From: Pantoea alhagi
GTDB lineage: Bacteria; Pseudomonadota; Gammaproteobacteria; Enterobacterales; Enterobacteriaceae
DNA length: 64,000 nucleotides
Reading direction: 5' to 3'
Assembly: GCF_002101395.1 (NCBI RefSeq)
Contig: NZ_CP019706.1
Span: 3,844,001 to 3,908,000 of the forward strand
A program made the position numbers and the translations under genes. The notes below the pieces were generated by a model. That model saw only the letters and a list, made by a program, of their open reading frames with translations. It had not been told where the DNA came from and did not search any database. Positions 17,446 through 25,432 of this stretch are shown here, one piece after another (position 1 is the stretch's first letter; every line of letters starts with the position of its first letter).

Positions 17446-18395
17446 TCCCGCTGACGCTGGATGATATTTCCGCCGCCACGCTCGCAGTTTCCCTGTTGAT
17501 GTATTTGCTGCTGGACGGCACCGACCTCGGCGTGGGAATGCTGTTGCTTTTCTTTCGCGACGACGAATCGCGCCGCAAGCTGTCGATGAGCATCCTGCCC
17601 ATCTGGGACGCCAACGAAACCTGGCTGGTGCTGCTGGCGGGCGGCATGCTGGCGCTGTTTCCGCTGCTTTACAGCACGCTTTTCAGTGCCATTTATCTGC
17701 CGCTATTTATTATGCTACTGGCGCTGGTTGGGCGGGCGGTGGCGCTGGAGTATCGCGGCCACGTTAATCGCCGCTGGCACCGCTATCTTGATATTGCCCA
17801 TATAATCAGCTCGCTGATCGCCAGTTTTATTCAGGGCACGCTGGCAGGCGTAGTGATTGCCGGGCAGACCCAGGCAGGGCCGTTCAGCTGGCTGACGTTA
17901 TATCCCGTTCTGTGCGGTCTCGGTCTGATTGCCGCTTATCTGCTCTGCGGCTGCTGCTGGATACATTGGCGCATCGCCGGTGCAGAGCCGGAGCTGGCCC
18001 ACCAGCTGGCCTGGCTGTTTTTAGTCCTCAGCCTGGCGCTGATGGTCGCGATTAATCTGCTGGAGAGCAGCGCGCTGTTACAGGCGTGGCAACGGTTGCC
18101 GGGTAAAATTATCTTGCTGCTGATGGCGCTGACGTTGGTTGCGCTGCTGCTGGCACTCTACCGGGAACGGCCAGTGATATCGCTGGCGCTGGTATTGACG
18201 TTAATTACGCTGTGCTGGGCGTTACTGATTGTCGGCCTCTGGCCGTGGCTGCTGCCCGGTAAGCTCACCATCCAGCAGGCCGCCGCCGCTCCCGCTACGC
18301 AACTCTTCTTATTAAGCGGCTATGGGATCGTCCTGCCGCTAACGCTGGCCTATAACAGCTGGGCATTCTGGGTGTTTCGCGCCAGGGTGCGTTAG
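17442..18395 (+). CDS. bd-type quinol oxidase subunit II (CydB family)
   Basis: 317 residues, eight or more hydrophobic helices, with CydB landmarks slightly altered: DGTDLGVGML (usually DGFDLGVG) and WDANETWLVL (usually WDGNETWLV). It pairs with the preceding subunit I; the genes overlap by ATGA. Unlike the oxidase at 45879-48496, no CydX or DUF2474 small-subunit gene follows, only a terminator. Family call firm, quinol specificity unknown. Confidence 0.88.
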   Translation: MIPLTLDDISAATLAVSLLMYLLLDGTDLGVGMLLLFFRDDESRRKLSMSILPIWDANETWLVLLAGGMLALFPLLYSTLFSAIYLPLFIMLLALVGRAVALEYRGHVNRRWHRYLDIAHIISSLIASFIQGTLAGVVIAGQTQAGPFSWLTLYPVLCGLGLIAAYLLCGCCWIHWRIAGAEPELAHQLAWLFLVLSLALMVAINLLESSALLQAWQRLPGKIILLLMALTLVALLLALYRERPVISLALVLTLITLCWALLIVGLWPWLLPGKLTIQQAAAAPATQLFLLSGYGIVLPLTLAYNSWAFWVFRARVR

Positions 18396-18424
18396 TCTGG
18401 CACTGCGGTGCGCAAAGCAGAAGC

Positions 18425-18454
18425 AATAAGGGCTGCCACACGGCAGCCCTTATT
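18425..18454. terminator. Bidirectional terminator between the oxidase operon and ydiY
   Basis: Perfect 13-bp stem AATAAGGGCTGCC/GGCAGCCCTTATT with a 4-base loop. It sits between convergent genes and serves both strands. Confidence 0.88.
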
Positions 18455-18455
18455 A

Positions 18456-19217
18456 TTACATGGCGTAGGAAAGCAGAACTTGCGTTTTGGTATCGGTATG
18501 ATCCGGCGCAGACTCTGGCGGGTTGTTATTCCAGGTCACGTTATAGGTCAGCTTCAATGCAAAGTGCGCGTTAATTGCCACCTGCAGGCCGGTCTCAGAG
18601 TTAACCGTGGTGTTGTCATTAAAGCTGCTCAACACCGAGGCACCCTGAATAAATTTGGTGGTATCGGTCATCTGCCACTGATAGCTCATCGCACCGTAGC
18701 CCAGTCCCTGCGTTTCATATCCGCCATCATGGAAATCGTCATAGCGTACGCCCGGACCAAATTCCACACGCAGCGAATGCACCGGGCCGTTCAGGATTTG
18801 ACGACCGTAACCGGCAGCCAGCACATCACGCGAATCATAGCCGTTAAAACGATCGCTAAGCCAGCTGGCCTGACCGAACAGATAGTCATGGTCGGTCATG
18901 TTATAACGTGTACGTCCACCTACCTGATAGGTTTCGGAAGAACGCTCATCGTTAGAAGACGTGTTGGCTGCGTTGCCCCACAGGCTGTACGCGGTATTCG
19001 GCTGATACCACGTCATATTGGTCTGGGCGGTTAATGAAGAACTTTTGGTGTTTCCGGTCTGTGCTAAATACCCCGCCGCCGCATTGCCTTCAAAGGTTTT
19101 TTTAGCGGTAGAGGGATCGTCCATAACGGTAAATACGGTGTTATCAGCCATGGCCTGATGACACAAAGCGCCCGCAGAAAGTAATAGCGCGGCAGAAAAC
19201 TTATTAAGCAAATTCAT
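18456..19217 (-). CDS. ydiY: YdiY, DUF481 outer-membrane beta-barrel-like protein
   Basis: 253 residues with a cleavable signal peptide (cut near QAMA-DN) and alternating hydrophobic strands typical of DUF481 proteins (GNAAAGYLAQTGNTKSSSL, then repeats of aromatic-ended strands to a C-terminal LLSYAM). E. coli YdiY is acid-induced and of unknown function. It precedes the pfkB-ydiZ-yniA region there. Here pfkB is missing from the locus and an iron-binding protein gene takes its place. Confidence 0.88.
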   Translation of the reverse strand: MNLLNKFSAALLLSAGALCHQAMADNTVFTVMDDPSTAKKTFEGNAAAGYLAQTGNTKSSSLTAQTNMTWYQPNTAYSLWGNAANTSSNDERSSETYQVGGRTRYNMTDHDYLFGQASWLSDRFNGYDSRDVLAAGYGRQILNGPVHSLRVEFGPGVRYDDFHDGGYETQGLGYGAMSYQWQMTDTTKFIQGASVLSSFNDNTTVNSETGLQVAINAHFALKLTYNVTWNNNPPESAPDHTDTKTQVLLSYAM

Positions 19218-19454
19218 TTATTGTGATCCGTACGACAGTTTAAAAAAGGGAGAGTCTGAAGAGTTTTACGCTGCAATCAACGTCATTTACCGTAAATTTT
19301 GTAAACAGGCGTTAAATAGCGCGAATACCTAAGCATCCAAAGGAAAAGATGTCATGAATTGGATTTTTCTTATTAACGGCGCGCATTATAAAGGGTAATC
19401 AGGCGAAACGCAGCACGGTGGAAAAAATATTTTTTCCCTTTATAAATCAAAGAA

Positions 19455-19475
19455 AAGCACGCCGGCAGCGTGCTT
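19455..19475 (-). terminator. Terminator after the siderophore-binding protein gene
   Basis: 8-bp stem AAGCACGC/GCGTGCTT with a CGGCA loop, followed on the minus strand by TTCTTTG. It lies about 10 bases after the stop codon at 19486. Confidence 0.75.
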
Positions 19476-19485
19476 AAAACCGCAG

Positions 19486-20616
19486 TTACTTTTGTGGAGC
19501 TGCCGAGCCTAATACGCCCTGGCCTTCCGGGATGGTAGTAAAACGCGTGACGATTTCATGCCAGCTGTTAGCAGGATCAAGCTGATCGAACGACCGGGGA
19601 TAAATAAATTTCGCCAGATATTCAATACCCACAATATTCCATGGGTGATTATAGAAATTATGATAAACCCCATAAAAATGCCCTTCTTTCACTGGCTGTA
19701 ACTGTGCAAAGCCCGGGCGCTGTTTCATTCTATTAAATGCCGCATCAACCTGCTGCTGCGTTACGCCATAGCCAAACGGCACGGCCGCATTATTTTTGCT
19801 TGCCCACTGTGAACCCGACACGATATAGGCGTCCGGCTTTATGGCGATCACCTTCTCAAGTGATACCTCGCCGGTTGCACCCGGCAGCAGCTCAGAGCCG
19901 ATATTGGTCGCGCCGACCGCTTCCACCATAGAACCCCAGCCAACATGGCCGTGGGTATAACAGCAGGATTCCAGCCCGGCCAGCCCGGCTTTGGCTTCAA
20001 TAAAGACGCGCGGTTTCGGGGAAACCGTCCGCACCTTATCCTGAATTGCCTGGTAGTGCTGCTGATAAAAATCGGTGTACTGCTGCGCTTCCTGCTCACG
20101 ATTAAGCGCCTCACCCAACAGCGTTACGCTGGCTGGCGCATCCTTTACCGGGTCTTTAAAAGTATCAATAAACAGCACGGGAATATTCAACTGCTTAAGC
20201 TTTGCCAGCACGCCGGTCTGGGTTAACGACGGTTTTGAGCGCAGCTGTGCAATCATTAAATCTGGCCGCTTGGCGATAACGCTTTCAAGATTTACCTCGC
20301 CCTTATCGCTGAAGCCCATATCGGTAATCTGCTCCGCCTGCGGCCATTTGCCCAGCATCAGTTGCCAGGTTTGCCCGTCGCTTTTCTTTAACAGGTTATT
20401 CCAGGCCACGACACGCTGAAAAGGATCCGCGCGATCCAGCAGCGCCAGCGCCAGAATATCGCGTCCGTCCTGAACCACGATTCGCTGCGGCTCCTTAGCC
20501 AGGGTGATTTTCTGCCCATCGAAATCGGTCAGGGTAATGGGATAAGTGGTTGCTACGGCAGATGCGGAAGCCGCCAGCATAACAACCGAGGCAGAAAATT
20601 TTATTGCGCGATGCAC
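19486..20616 (-). CDS. Orphan iron-siderophore ABC transporter substrate-binding protein
   Basis: 376 residues with a signal peptide (cut near AVA-TT). It is a TroA/FecB-type class III substrate-binding fold: PQRIVVQDGRDILALALL at the start of lobe 1, a long linking helix, and lobe 2 around VEAVGATNIGSELLPGATGE with IKPDAYIVSGSQW. It should deliver a ferric chelate in the periplasm. No permease, ATPase or TonB receptor gene lies nearby. A Fur-like box precedes the start, so expression is probably induced by iron shortage. An adjacent Cys pair (ESCCYTHG) is unusual. The exact ligand cannot be told. Confidence 0.85.
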   Translation of the reverse strand: MHRAIKFSASVVMLAASASAVATTYPITLTDFDGQKITLAKEPQRIVVQDGRDILALALLDRADPFQRVVAWNNLLKKSDGQTWQLMLGKWPQAEQITDMGFSDKGEVNLESVIAKRPDLMIAQLRSKPSLTQTGVLAKLKQLNIPVLFIDTFKDPVKDAPASVTLLGEALNREQEAQQYTDFYQQHYQAIQDKVRTVSPKPRVFIEAKAGLAGLESCCYTHGHVGWGSMVEAVGATNIGSELLPGATGEVSLEKVIAIKPDAYIVSGSQWASKNNAAVPFGYGVTQQQVDAAFNRMKQRPGFAQLQPVKEGHFYGVYHNFYNHPWNIVGIEYLAKFIYPRSFDQLDPANSWHEIVTRFTTIPEGQGVLGSAAPQK

Positions 20617-20678
20617 ATCGTTCTCCTTGTCACAGACGGTGCCTGTTCAACTATTATTCAAAAGGTTAGTGCCATAAT

Positions 20679-20697
20679 AATAATGATAATTAATCGC
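20679..20697 (-). promoter_or_regulatory. Fur-like box upstream of the siderophore-binding protein gene
   Basis: AATAATGATAATTAATCGC matches the consensus GATAATGATAATCATTATC at 14 of 19 positions. It lies 63 bases upstream of the ATG at 20616, within the likely promoter region, in an AT-rich stretch with further overlapping ATAAT half-sites. Confidence 0.7.
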
Positions 20698-20782
20698 ATT
20701 ATCAAACCTGTTTTGTTACTGGTTCGCCGCTTTGGCTGTGATGGTCTAAGCTGAAAATTCTTTCGGGAACAACGAGGTGAAT

Positions 20783-21076
20783 ATGAGCCCATCAAGTGTG
20801 ACCCGTTATGTTGTTACCTTTCGTTACCAGGACAAGGGGCTGACTGCCGGTCTTGAACTCAACAGCGCGATGACTAACAGCGGTTTTAGCGCTACCCTGC
20901 AGGATGATGAGGGCCATACGCACGAGCTGGGTACCAACAGTTACGGCATCGTCAGCGCTAAAAGCGCCGATGAGATCCGTCAGCAGGCCATCAGCATTGG
21001 CGAAATCGCTCTGGAGAGTGAGCCGGAGGTGGAGGTACAAACCTTTGTGGATTATATCCAGCAGAACCGCCCTTGA
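20783..21076 (+). CDS. ydiZ: YdiZ, GhoS-family small protein
   Basis: 97 residues from ATG 20783; a GTG six bases upstream is less well placed relative to the GAGG site at 20774-20777. The sequence (VTRYVVTFRYQDKGLTAGLE, then SADEIRQQAISIGEIALE) matches YdiZ. YdiZ shares the fold of the antitoxin GhoS, an endoribonuclease. No GhoT-like toxin is next to it. It precedes yniA as in E. coli. Cellular role unknown. Confidence 0.85.
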   Translation: MSPSSVTRYVVTFRYQDKGLTAGLELNSAMTNSGFSATLQDDEGHTHELGTNSYGIVSAKSADEIRQQAISIGEIALESEPEVEVQTFVDYIQQNRP

Positions 21077-21151
21077 CGCCTGAAGAGCGATCTGCGCGTT
21101 GGCGCCGATTTTTATGCTCTTTCATGACACAGCGAAAATGAGGATAGCCCC

Positions 21152-22036
21152 ATGTGGTCAGCCATAAGTCGTCTGTTGAGTGAACAATTAGGACACGCGG
21201 AAATTACCCAGCGCACGGAGCTGCCTGCCGGTGAAGTTCATGCTGCCTGGCAAATTCGCTATGGCGAACATCAACTCTTTATGAAGTGCAATACGCAGGA
21301 GATGCTGAGCGCCTTTACTGCCGAAGCGGATCAGCTGGCGCTGCTGGCACGCAGCCAGACGGTACGCGTGCCGAAAGTGTATGGCATCGGCAGCGATCGC
21401 GATTACAGTTTTCTGCTTCTGGAATATATTCAGCCGCGTCCGCTGGATGAAGCCAGCGCCTTTCAGCTGGGGCAGCAGCTTGCCCGCCTGCATCAGTGGA
21501 GCGAACAGCCACATTTCGGTCTTGATTTCGACAATAATATTACCACTACGCCTCAGCCCAATGTCTGGGTGCGTCGCTGGTCACGCTTCTTTTCCGAGCA
21601 GCGGATCGGCTGGCAGCTTCAGCTGGCAGCGGAAAAAGGCATTTTGTACGGTAATACCGAGTTGATTATCGATTGCGTTCAGCGCGCGCTGGCGACTCAT
21701 CATCCTCAGCCCTCGCTGTTGCATGGCGATTTATGGCCCACTAACTGCGCGGGCAGCGAAAGCGGAGCGTGGATCTATGATCCCGCCTGCTACTGGGGCG
21801 ATCGTGAATGCGATCTGGCGATGCTTTCCCACTATCCCGTTTTTCCGGAAAAAATTCTGGCAGGTTATCAGTCGGAATGGCCGCTGCCGGAGGATTATCT
21901 GCTGCGTCAGCCGGTTTATCAGCTTTATTACTTGCTCAACCGCGCCAATGTGTTTGGCGGTGCCTGGCTGAACGAGGCGCAACGCGCGGTGGGCCTGCTG
22001 CTGGAACGGGATGAACAGCAGAAAAATCGGGCCTGA
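21152..22036 (+). CDS. yniA: Fructosamine kinase family protein YniA
   Basis: 294 residues with the aminoglycoside-phosphotransferase/fructosamine-3-kinase fold: the catalytic loop LLHGDLWPTNC (Asp base) and the Mg-binding aspartate in IYDPACYWGDRECDLAM. The family phosphorylates fructosamines on glycated proteins or low-molecular-weight sugars. E. coli YniA has 286 residues. It is convergent with yniB over a shared terminator that overlaps its stop codon. Confidence 0.9.
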   Translation: MWSAISRLLSEQLGHAEITQRTELPAGEVHAAWQIRYGEHQLFMKCNTQEMLSAFTAEADQLALLARSQTVRVPKVYGIGSDRDYSFLLLEYIQPRPLDEASAFQLGQQLARLHQWSEQPHFGLDFDNNITTTPQPNVWVRRWSRFFSEQRIGWQLQLAAEKGILYGNTELIIDCVQRALATHHPQPSLLHGDLWPTNCAGSESGAWIYDPACYWGDRECDLAMLSHYPVFPEKILAGYQSEWPLPEDYLLRQPVYQLYYLLNRANVFGGAWLNEAQRAVGLLLERDEQQKNRA

Positions 22037-22057
22037 AGCGATCATTGTTCAGGCCCG
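22028..22057. terminator. Bidirectional hairpin between yniA and yniB
   Basis: Perfect 10-bp stem CGGGCCTGAA/TTCAGGCCCG with a 10-base loop. The left arm contains the yniA stop codon. It lies between convergent genes. Confidence 0.75.
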
Positions 22058-22066
22058 TTACGCTGT

Positions 22067-22603
22067 TCAGATAAAACCGGTTAGTGACAGCACAAAGTAG
22101 CCTGCCAGGGCGATAACGATCGGCAACACATAGAGCGGGAAGATTTGCAGGAAAATAGTATGCCGCGGCACCATGATTTTCTCCTCCAGCTGCTGTCGGC
22201 TGCGTCCTTCCTCGCCTTTTACCTGTTCCAGGATCAGCATATCTTCGATCCCTTCTTTTATATGGCGCGACTGCCGCCACATACGTGCGCCCGATGCCCG
22301 CAGCGCCAGACCCACAAAGATCAGGATATAGATAAGCCAGAAACCGATATTGCCACCCGCATTAAAGTCGGGCACCGGAGAATTACGCCAGAAAAAGCCA
22401 AGAAACGGCGTATTGAAACGGATCATATCGATCATTACGTGAATAAAATCGAGCAGCACCGCATCAATGCCGGGCCGCTTTTCGCTGTGCGTGAACATAA
22501 AATTCATTAGCGATACCAACGTGGAAATCAGCGCCGGTAGAAAAATAATCCAGCCAGCCACGCGTTTGATAATGGCAACACGGCCAGCCTGTTGATAAGT
22601 CAT
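22067..22603 (-). CDS. yniB: YniB inner-membrane protein
   Basis: 178 residues from ATG 22603 (MTYQQAGRVA), the same length and start as E. coli YniB. There is an upstream in-frame ATG at 22618 with a poorer fit. It has a hydrophobic N-terminal helix, a central helix (FWLIYILIFVGLAL) and a C-terminal helix (VLPIVIALAGYFVLSLTGFI), so it is an integral inner-membrane protein. Function unknown. It lies between yniA and hxpB, as in E. coli. Confidence 0.9.
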   Translation of the reverse strand: MTYQQAGRVAIIKRVAGWIIFLPALISTLVSLMNFMFTHSEKRPGIDAVLLDFIHVMIDMIRFNTPFLGFFWRNSPVPDFNAGGNIGFWLIYILIFVGLALRASGARMWRQSRHIKEGIEDMLILEQVKGEEGRSRQQLEEKIMVPRHTIFLQIFPLYVLPIVIALAGYFVLSLTGFI

Positions 22604-22763
22604 GGTTTCTCCTTGCACCTGTTGTCTGGCAGTAAGTCTACCTGCTGTCAGGGAAAAGTGCCTGGAAAAAAGCGCTGCTAACTATTTTGTCCTGTGAGTC
22701 CCGCCATGCCTGCTGGAAAGCTTCATGCTATGTTAAAGACAAAATGTGAAAATGGAGCCTTGT

Positions 22764-23435
22764 ATGACCTACACCCGACCTGTACTGGCCGCGATATTTG
22801 ATATGGACGGCTTGCTGATTGATTCTGAACCCTTATGGGATCAGGCGGAAATGGATGTATTCGCCACGCTGGATGTTGATCTGTCGCGTCGTAGCGAACT
22901 GCCGGATACGCTGGGCCTGCGTATCGATCAGGTGGTGCGCATGTGGTACGAAACGCTGCCGTGGAATGGCCCCAGCCAGCAGGAGGTTGCCGACCGCATC
23001 ATTACCCGCGCCATCAATCTGGTGGAAGAGAAAAAACCGCTGCTGCCGGGCGTGGAGCAGGCGCTACAGCTCTGTCGGTCTGAAGGTTTAAGAATCGGTC
23101 TGGCTTCCGCCTCACCGTTGCATATGCTGGAAAAAGTGCTGGCGCTGTTTAATCTGCGCGACTATTTCGAGGTGCTGGTCTCCGCCGAGGCGCTGCCCTA
23201 CAGCAAACCGCATCCGCAGGTCTATCTGGATGCCGCAGCACGTCTCGGTGTGGATCCGTTAAACTGCGTCACGCTGGAAGATTCCTTTAACGGCATGATT
23301 GCCACTAAAGCGGCGCGTATGCGTTCAGTGGTGGTTCCCGCAGCTGAATATCGCAGCGATGCGCGTTGGGCGCTGGCGGACGTTAAGCTGGATTCGCTGT
23401 TACAACTCACAGCCCAGCAGTTAAAGGGCTACTGA
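22764..23435 (+). CDS. hxpB: Hexitol phosphatase HxpB (YniC), HAD family
   Basis: 223 residues from ATG 22764, with GGAG at 22754-22757; an upstream GTG at 22746 is unlikely. HAD subfamily with nucleophile motif DMDGLLIDSEP, Ser motif in ASASPLHML, Lys in PYSKPHPQVY and the acidic motif LEDSFNGM. E. coli HxpB (YniC) dephosphorylates 2-deoxyglucose-6-phosphate, mannitol- and sorbitol-phosphates. A hairpin at 23443-23465 follows the stop. Confidence 0.93.
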   Translation: MTYTRPVLAAIFDMDGLLIDSEPLWDQAEMDVFATLDVDLSRRSELPDTLGLRIDQVVRMWYETLPWNGPSQQEVADRIITRAINLVEEKKPLLPGVEQALQLCRSEGLRIGLASASPLHMLEKVLALFNLRDYFEVLVSAEALPYSKPHPQVYLDAAARLGVDPLNCVTLEDSFNGMIATKAARMRSVVVPAAEYRSDARWALADVKLDSLLQLTAQQLKGY

Positions 23436-23442
23436 CTTTTAC

Positions 23443-23465
23443 CCTGCCTGCGCGTTGCAGGCAGG
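23443..23465 (+). terminator. Hairpin after hxpB
   Basis: 9-bp stem CCTGCCTGC/GCAGGCAGG with a 5-base loop, 8 bases beyond the stop codon. The following bases (ctattccctttg) are only moderately T-rich. Confidence 0.6.
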
Positions 23466-23687
23466 CTATTCCCTTTGCTGCCTGCCTCTTTGACTCTGCT
23501 GTTGGTCTCCGGGCGCCGCCACGCCCTGCTTTATCCCCACTGTTTTTTTCCGCAAATATGATCCGACGTGCAAAATAAATAAAACAGCATTTCATTTTTA
23601 TTGAATTCGTATGCCGACCTGCCTATGATTCTGTTAACGACAAGCGTATTCCTGATTTATGGGTTTTAACCTCAGAGAGGCATCGAC

Positions 23688-24524
23688 ATGCAAGTTCGTC
23701 AAAGCATCCACAGTGACCATGCCCGTCAGCTTGATACGGCTGGCTTACGCCGCGAATTTCTTATTGAGAACATATTCACGGCTGACAACTACACCATGAC
23801 CTACAGCCATATTGACCGCATTATCGTTGGCGGCGTAATGCCGGTGCGTGAAAGCGTCACCATCGGCAGCGAAGTGGGCAAGCAACTGGGTGTGAGTTAT
23901 TTTCTGGAGCGCCGCGAACTGGGCGTGATCAATATTGGCGGGCCGGGCCTGATTGAAGTTGATGGCAAAGCCTGGGAGATCGGCAATCAGCAGGCGCTCT
24001 ATGTCGGCATGGGCGCGCAGTCGGTGGTGTTTAAAAGCGTAGATGCCAGCCAGCCCGCGAAATTTTATTACAACAGTGCCCCGGCCCATATGCGTTACCC
24101 GGATAAAAAAATCACCCTGGAAGAGGCCTCGTCTGCCACGCTGGGCGATCCCGCCACCAGCAACCGCCGCACCATTAATAAATTTATCGTGCCGGATGTG
24201 TTGCCAACCTGCCAGCTCACCATGGGCCTGACCAAACTCGAAGAAGGCAGCCTGTGGAACACCATGCCCTGCCATACCCATGAACGCCGTATGGAAGTTT
24301 ACTTTTACTTCGATATGGATGAGGAAACCGCCGTGTTTCATATGATGGGCCAGCCGCAGGAAACGCGTCATCTGCTGGTGCATAACGAGCAGGCGGTAAT
24401 TTCGCCGAGCTGGTCGATTCACGCCGGCGTCGGCACCAAACGCTATACCTTTATCTGGGGCATGGTGGGTGAAAATCAGGTCTTTGACGATATGGATCAC
24501 GTCAAAGTCAGTGAACTGCGTTAA
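23688..24524 (+). CDS. kduI: 5-dehydro-4-deoxy-D-glucuronate isomerase KduI
   Basis: 278 residues, the length of E. coli KduI. It is a cupin metalloenzyme with the Zn-site motif CHTHERRMEVYF (two His and one Glu) and a further His in the C-terminal half. It converts 5-keto-4-deoxyuronate to 3-deoxy-D-glycero-2,5-hexodiulosonate in pectin/uronate breakdown. An AGAGAGG site lies 7-10 bases before the ATG. It forms a pair with kduD 22 bases downstream. This pair is not at this position in E. coli, and no pectinase gene is nearby. Confidence 0.95.
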   Translation: MQVRQSIHSDHARQLDTAGLRREFLIENIFTADNYTMTYSHIDRIIVGGVMPVRESVTIGSEVGKQLGVSYFLERRELGVINIGGPGLIEVDGKAWEIGNQQALYVGMGAQSVVFKSVDASQPAKFYYNSAPAHMRYPDKKITLEEASSATLGDPATSNRRTINKFIVPDVLPTCQLTMGLTKLEEGSLWNTMPCHTHERRMEVYFYFDMDEETAVFHMMGQPQETRHLLVHNEQAVISPSWSIHAGVGTKRYTFIWGMVGENQVFDDMDHVKVSELR

Positions 24525-24546
24525 CGACGATTACAGGAAGCAAAAA

Positions 24547-25308
24547 ATGATACTGAATGCATTTAATCTCGAAGGAAAAGTGGCGCTGATTACCGGCTGT
24601 AATACGGGTCTGGGTCAGGGAATGGCTGTGGGGCTGGCGCAGGCGGGCTGTGATATCGTCGGCGTTAACCACTCTGGCGCGGATGACACTCCCTCGCTGG
24701 TGGAAGCTACCGGCCGCCGCTTTATCAACATCAATGCCGACCTGATGGACAGCAGCTGCATCCCGCAAGTGGTGCAACAAGCGGTTGCCGCCTTTGGTCG
24801 CATCGATATTTTAGTTAATAACGCCGGTATTATTCGCCGCCAGGATGCGATTGAATTCAGCGAGCAGAACTGGGATGACGTGATGAATATCAACAGCAAA
24901 ACGGTATTCTTCCTCTCGCAGGCGGTGGCGCGTCAGTTTATCAGTCAGGGCAACGGCGGCAAAATCATCAATATCGCCTCCATGCTCTCTTTCCAGGGCG
25001 GAATTCGGGTGCCATCCTATACTGCGTCTAAAAGCGCGGTAATGGGCCTGACGCGGTTGATGGCCAATGAGTGGGCGGCACATAACATTAATGTTAACGC
25101 CATCGCCCCGGGCTATATGGCAACCAACAACACCGAGCAGCTGCGTAACGATGAAGATCGCAGTCAGGAAATTCTTGGCCGTATTCCGGCCGGACGCTGG
25201 GGTAAACCGGACGATATGATGGGGCCGGTAGTGTTCCTGGCTTCATCCGCTTCTGATTATGTTAACGGCTATACGCTGGCGGTCGACGGCGGCTGGCTGG
25301 CACGCTAA
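24547..25308 (+). CDS. kduD: 2-dehydro-3-deoxy-D-gluconate 5-dehydrogenase KduD
   Basis: 253 residues from ATG 24547 (MILNAFNLEGKVALITGC). A classical short-chain dehydrogenase: cofactor loop TGCNTGLGQG, NNAG, catalytic Ser in NIASMLS and Tyr-x-x-x-Lys in YTASK. It reduces 2,5-diketo-3-deoxygluconate to KDG with NADH, completing the step after KduI. The frame is open further upstream into kduI, but that start would overlap and lacks a ribosome site. A GGAAG site precedes the chosen ATG. Confidence 0.95.
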   Translation: MILNAFNLEGKVALITGCNTGLGQGMAVGLAQAGCDIVGVNHSGADDTPSLVEATGRRFININADLMDSSCIPQVVQQAVAAFGRIDILVNNAGIIRRQDAIEFSEQNWDDVMNINSKTVFFLSQAVARQFISQGNGGKIINIASMLSFQGGIRVPSYTASKSAVMGLTRLMANEWAAHNINVNAIAPGYMATNNTEQLRNDEDRSQEILGRIPAGRWGKPDDMMGPVVFLASSASDYVNGYTLAVDGGWLAR

Positions 25309-25313
25309 TGGTT

Positions 25314-25340
25314 ACCGGACAGGGCCTGGCTCTGTCCGGT
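25314..25340 (+). terminator. Hairpin after kduD
   Basis: 9-bp stem ACCGGACAG/CTGTCCGGT with a 9-base loop, then ATTCACTTTT. It ends the kduID transcript. Confidence 0.7.
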
Positions 25341-25375
25341 ATTCACTTTTGGTTACAGCGTCACAACTTCCCTTC

Positions 25376-25413
25376 TACTGTATAAATCCCCTATACTGGA
25401 TAGATTGACAGTT
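25376..25413 (+). promoter_or_regulatory. Tandem LexA-type sites upstream of ydjM
   Basis: A good SOS box CTG-N10-CAG (CTGGATAGATTGACAG) spans 25396-25411. A second, degenerate copy begins at 25378 (CTGTATAAATCCCCTATAC). E. coli ydjM is a LexA-regulated gene with two boxes, one similarly degenerate. Confidence 0.8.
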
Positions 25414-25432
25414 ATGTATCCAGGTTATCTCC

